Source of the DNA: Nematostella vectensis | Lineage: Eukaryota > Cnidaria > Anthozoa > Actiniaria > Edwardsiidae | Assembly: GCF_932526225.1 (NCBI RefSeq) | Contig: NC_064047.1 | Coordinates: 9,103,994 to 9,167,993 of the forward strand | DNA: 64,000 nt | Direction: 5' to 3' | Shown here: positions 62,318 through 64,000 of the stretch, piece by piece | Numbering within the stretch: the stretch's first letter is position 1 | How the letters are laid out: every line of letters starts with the position of its first letter | Translations under genes and position numbers: made by a program | Notes under the pieces: generated by a model | Seen by the model: only the letters and a program-made list of their open reading frames with translations | What the model was told of the DNA's origin: nothing | Database searches by the model: none

Positions 62318-63982
62318 ACACCTCGGAAAAACCCAAACAAAGAAGGAGCAAAGGAGGGAACGACAATGCCAAAGGAACACAAGCAAGAGATCAGCTGCAA
62401 GCTGGTGAGAAAGTGGAGGGGAAGGAATTGGCTGAAAATATTAATTCAGAAAAAGTGAAGGCACTCAATTTCTCAAATGTGTGACTAAATCCAGGTTGTC
62501 AACCTGATAAAGATTGATGATATACATGACACAGAAGAAGCAAAAAACTTCTTGTTCTTCTCCATGCGAGAAAAGCGCAGCACAAGAAAGAAAAGAAAGA
62601 GAGGAAGACTGCAAATTAGATATGAGTGAGGATATTGATTTTTAATAGAAATTGAGTCGCTGTTAACCCTTAATTATGCTTCAAGAATTGCAACTATTTC
62701 TTCTGCTTTCCCTTTGTCCATTACCGCAATTCCTTGGGGTTTATTTCGGGGACTCCTCTGTATCGTTTCGGGTCCCAGGATCAGTTGGGGTACTTTTGGG
62801 GATCATTTCGGGTCCTGGGATCGTTTCGGGTCATGGGATCATTTCGGGTCCTGTACAGATAGGCAGCAGGGGTGGGTCAACAAGTTACAATAAGGAGGTC
62901 CAAAGCTAAGATTTCTTTTAAATATTTTTCTTTCATATTTTCAAATAAAAGCTCAGAGAAAGAGGTAGGGGATGGCCTACTCTACCCTAGATCTACTCAT
63001 GCTCAGCTATAAACATGGTAAAAAGGTAAAAAAAGGGACCAAAACTTGGTAACAAAAAAATACCAAGGATAAAGACTTCACACATTAAAATATATTCAAT
63101 TTTGAACACCATACACCCCAAAAAACTTGACATTTCAGGCCCATAGCCAGGGTTTTTCTGATAAAAATCTAACCACCCCTGAAGGAACAAAAAGGGATTT
63201 ATTTTTGCTATTTTCCCACACGTTTGAATTTTAGATTTTTGACATACTAGAGTGATCTAGAATGCCTTTTTTTATCTAATTCTCTTTTGCTTTATAGTTC
63301 TGCCTACAAAAAGCATGCATGTTGCTAACTGGGAGTGGACTTTCCGCCATTGTGAGGGGTACAAACGCACCCCTGCACAACCCCCTCTGGGTACAGGCCT
63401 GCAATTTGACACTTTCCAGAAAACTGTAATATTTGACAACAATGCAAATGTACTAAAGAATAGAAGTGTTTCTTATACAATTATTTAGACGAGCCTATCA
63501 TTTCTTGAATTTCCAAAATAATACCCCCTTCATAACCTTACTGGCCCTCCCCCATCATGCTATCATGTAGAAAATTTCCTACAGAGAGGGGGTGGGGTGG
63601 TCTTCATTGTACCTATCAATGGCAAATCTGCTGTGTAATATCAAACACTTCAAAATTGGTTCAATTAATGGATCCTCTTTTTCCGGTTTTCACATATATA
63701 CACTTATTTAGGTCAGAAAGTATTAAATTTGCATATTACCCTCAGATGTTCAATATTAAAAGGAGTATGTGTTATATTAAACTTATTCCTTTCTATACAT
63801 TCCTATACATTTTTAGAATATTCAGGATGGATCTAGTATATAAGACACTTCCATTCTGGTAATATAATTTATGCAGTTACCACTGCCATTAGTGTCATGA
63901 TTAAAAACAAACGGTAAGTGTCATTCATAAAACTTACCACAACTATATATCTGCCCAGCTCGTTCCACGGGACACTTGGCAT
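50681..63982 (-). CDS. NOX2-type NADPH oxidase, catalytic subunit
   Basis: Nineteen exons, all GT-AG and phase-consistent: 63982-63938, 62010-61915, 61450-61340, 61162-61075, 60979-60839, 60045-59973, 59477-59397, 58168-58036, 57672-57580, 57030-56959, 56157-56095, 55701-55647, 54763-54703, 53995-53959, 53216-53134, 52707-52587, 51454-51386, 51149-51025 and 50804-50681. They encode 556 residues (NOX1-3 are about 565-570). An in-frame TAG precedes the start. The protein moves electrons from NADPH through FAD and two haems across the membrane to oxygen, giving superoxide. Haem ligands His102, His116, His196 (or 197) and His209 keep the NOX2 spacing. FAD motif HPFTLTS is at 326-332, NADPH motif GAGIGVTPF at 395-403 and CGP at 524-526. 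The end is NKENF. There are no EF-hands, so it is not NOX5 or DUOX, and a p22phox partner is expected. The final exon runs into the minisatellite it seeded. Confidence 0.96.
52005..52514. mobile_element. Palindromic element with 8-bp target duplication
   Basis: ATCAAATC at 51997-52004 and 52515-52522 flanks arms of about 220 bp. These begin GCGGCAATTAGGGTA at the left and, reversed, CACGGGAATTAGGATA at the right. The arms also share GTCAGCGATTTCTTTATAAA and CGAAACATTT-type segments. The 8-bp duplication would fit hAT-type mobilisation. It lies in NOX intron 16. Confidence 0.75.
53457..53880. repeat. 27-bp minisatellite
   Basis: About 15 near-perfect units (GATCATCTTTATCATCGTTA then CCACCAC) in NOX intron 14. 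Because 27 is a multiple of three it opens long frames on both strands, which are artefacts. Confidence 0.95.
54140..54360. repeat. Degenerate ~25-bp tandem repeat
   Basis: Variants of CTCGGTACTACTCGGGATCAG repeat with many substitutions in NOX intron 13. Two unit types alternate, ending in GATCAG or GATCCG. Confidence 0.75.
54431..54667. mobile_element. Family C MITE with 11-bp target duplication
   Basis: TGATTTGGGCA at 54420-54430 and 54668-54678 flanks a 237-bp insert. It starts CAGGTAGCCCAAGCTCTTTA and ends with its complement TAAAAGAGCTTGGGCTACCTG less one base. It shares its tip with the element at 29146-30065. The right duplication ends 24 bases from the exon 13 splice donor of NOX (54703). 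Confidence 0.88.
54885..55430. repeat. 60-bp minisatellite, nine units
   Basis: Nine units of 60 bp (TTACACTCGGAGAATCTGTG, TCGTAACCCGCAGTGCTTCA, TGGGTATCAAGTAAATAAGG), almost identical. A diverged inverted copy of the unit lies at 55538-55606, so the array seems to be one arm of an inverted-repeat element that expanded. In NOX intron 12. The 20-residue repeat peptide on the minus strand is not considered a gene. Confidence 0.95.
55751..55877. mobile_element. MITE family B-like element
   Basis: GGGGCCGGTTCCTGATAGGC at the left is mirrored by GCCTTCTAGGAACCGGCCCC (read to the right end). The interior contains TTATCC(A/G)(C/T)GGA repeats that fold further. Related to 44525-44638 by its tip only. 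In NOX intron 11. Confidence 0.7.
58267..58512. mobile_element. TTAA-flanked inverted-repeat element (piggyBac-type MITE candidate)
   Basis: TTAA at 58263-58266 and 58513-58516 flanks arms AGCCGCATTGTCACAAGTTT and AAACTGGTGACAATGCGGCT, continuing through ACTTCCGG. Length 246 bp, no coding capacity. In NOX intron 7. Confidence 0.8.
59560..59965. repeat. ATC-rich microsatellite
   Basis: Degenerate CATCATTATCATCAC-type repeat in NOX intron 6. The apparent His- or Met/Ile-rich peptides on either strand come from the repeat. Similar short tracts occur at 51840-51990 and 61240-61320. Confidence 0.9.
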
Positions 63983-64000
63983 GATTCTCGGCGTCTACCA

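Noticed and set aside
62276-62325. Proline/histidine-rich peptides
   Set aside because: Translations of a C run and a CA repeat in NOX intron 1.

Overview
This is nuclear DNA of an animal, most likely a cnidarian and probably an anthozoan (sea anemone or coral). It has short GT-AG exons in long repeat-rich introns, a trifunctional GARS-AIRS-GART purine gene (typical of animals), a NOX2-type NADPH oxidase, and an intron-containing homologue of bacterial PgsAA/CapA. The PgsAA/CapA family is known in cnidarians, where poly-gamma-glutamate fills the stinging capsules. The species cannot be named from the sequence alone.

Layout. 1-10.5 kb has no host gene that I can support. It holds a hammerhead ribozyme motif beside TA repeats (about 1.45 kb) and a decayed CR1/L2-type LINE on the minus strand (about 3.5-6.6 kb). 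10.58-16.10 kb (+) is a nine-finger C2H2 zinc finger gene. 20.16-28.72 kb (-) is the PgsAA/CapA-like gene, reconstructed here as 7 exons coding 383 aa. 31.67-44.16 kb (+) is GART, reconstructed as 14 exons coding 1040 aa. 50.68-63.98 kb (-) is a NOX2-like gene, reconstructed as 19 exons coding 556 aa. In all three reconstructions the exon phases agree at every junction. The PgsAA-like gene and GART are head to head, about 3 kb apart. GART and NOX converge on a repeat-filled region at 44-50.7 kb.

The rest is dominated by small inverted-repeat elements, many with recognisable target duplications (TTAA, 8 bp, 9-11 bp), and by minisatellites. Several minisatellites appear to have grown out of other sequences. 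A 55-bp array starts in the last codons and 3' flank of NOX. A 41-bp array lies between the A and B boxes of a tRNA-derived SINE. A 60-bp array comes from one arm of an inverted-repeat element. The most notable small element is a 422-bp insertion at 48.2-48.7 kb. It has a 10-bp target duplication, a 357-bp period and a complete hammerhead ribozyme on the minus strand, and it looks like an animal retrozyme or Penelope-type terminal repeat.

The genes share no single pathway. GART makes purines de novo in the cytosol, NOX makes superoxide at a membrane, the PgsAA-like protein is predicted to enter the secretory route, and the zinc finger protein is a probable nuclear DNA-binding protein.
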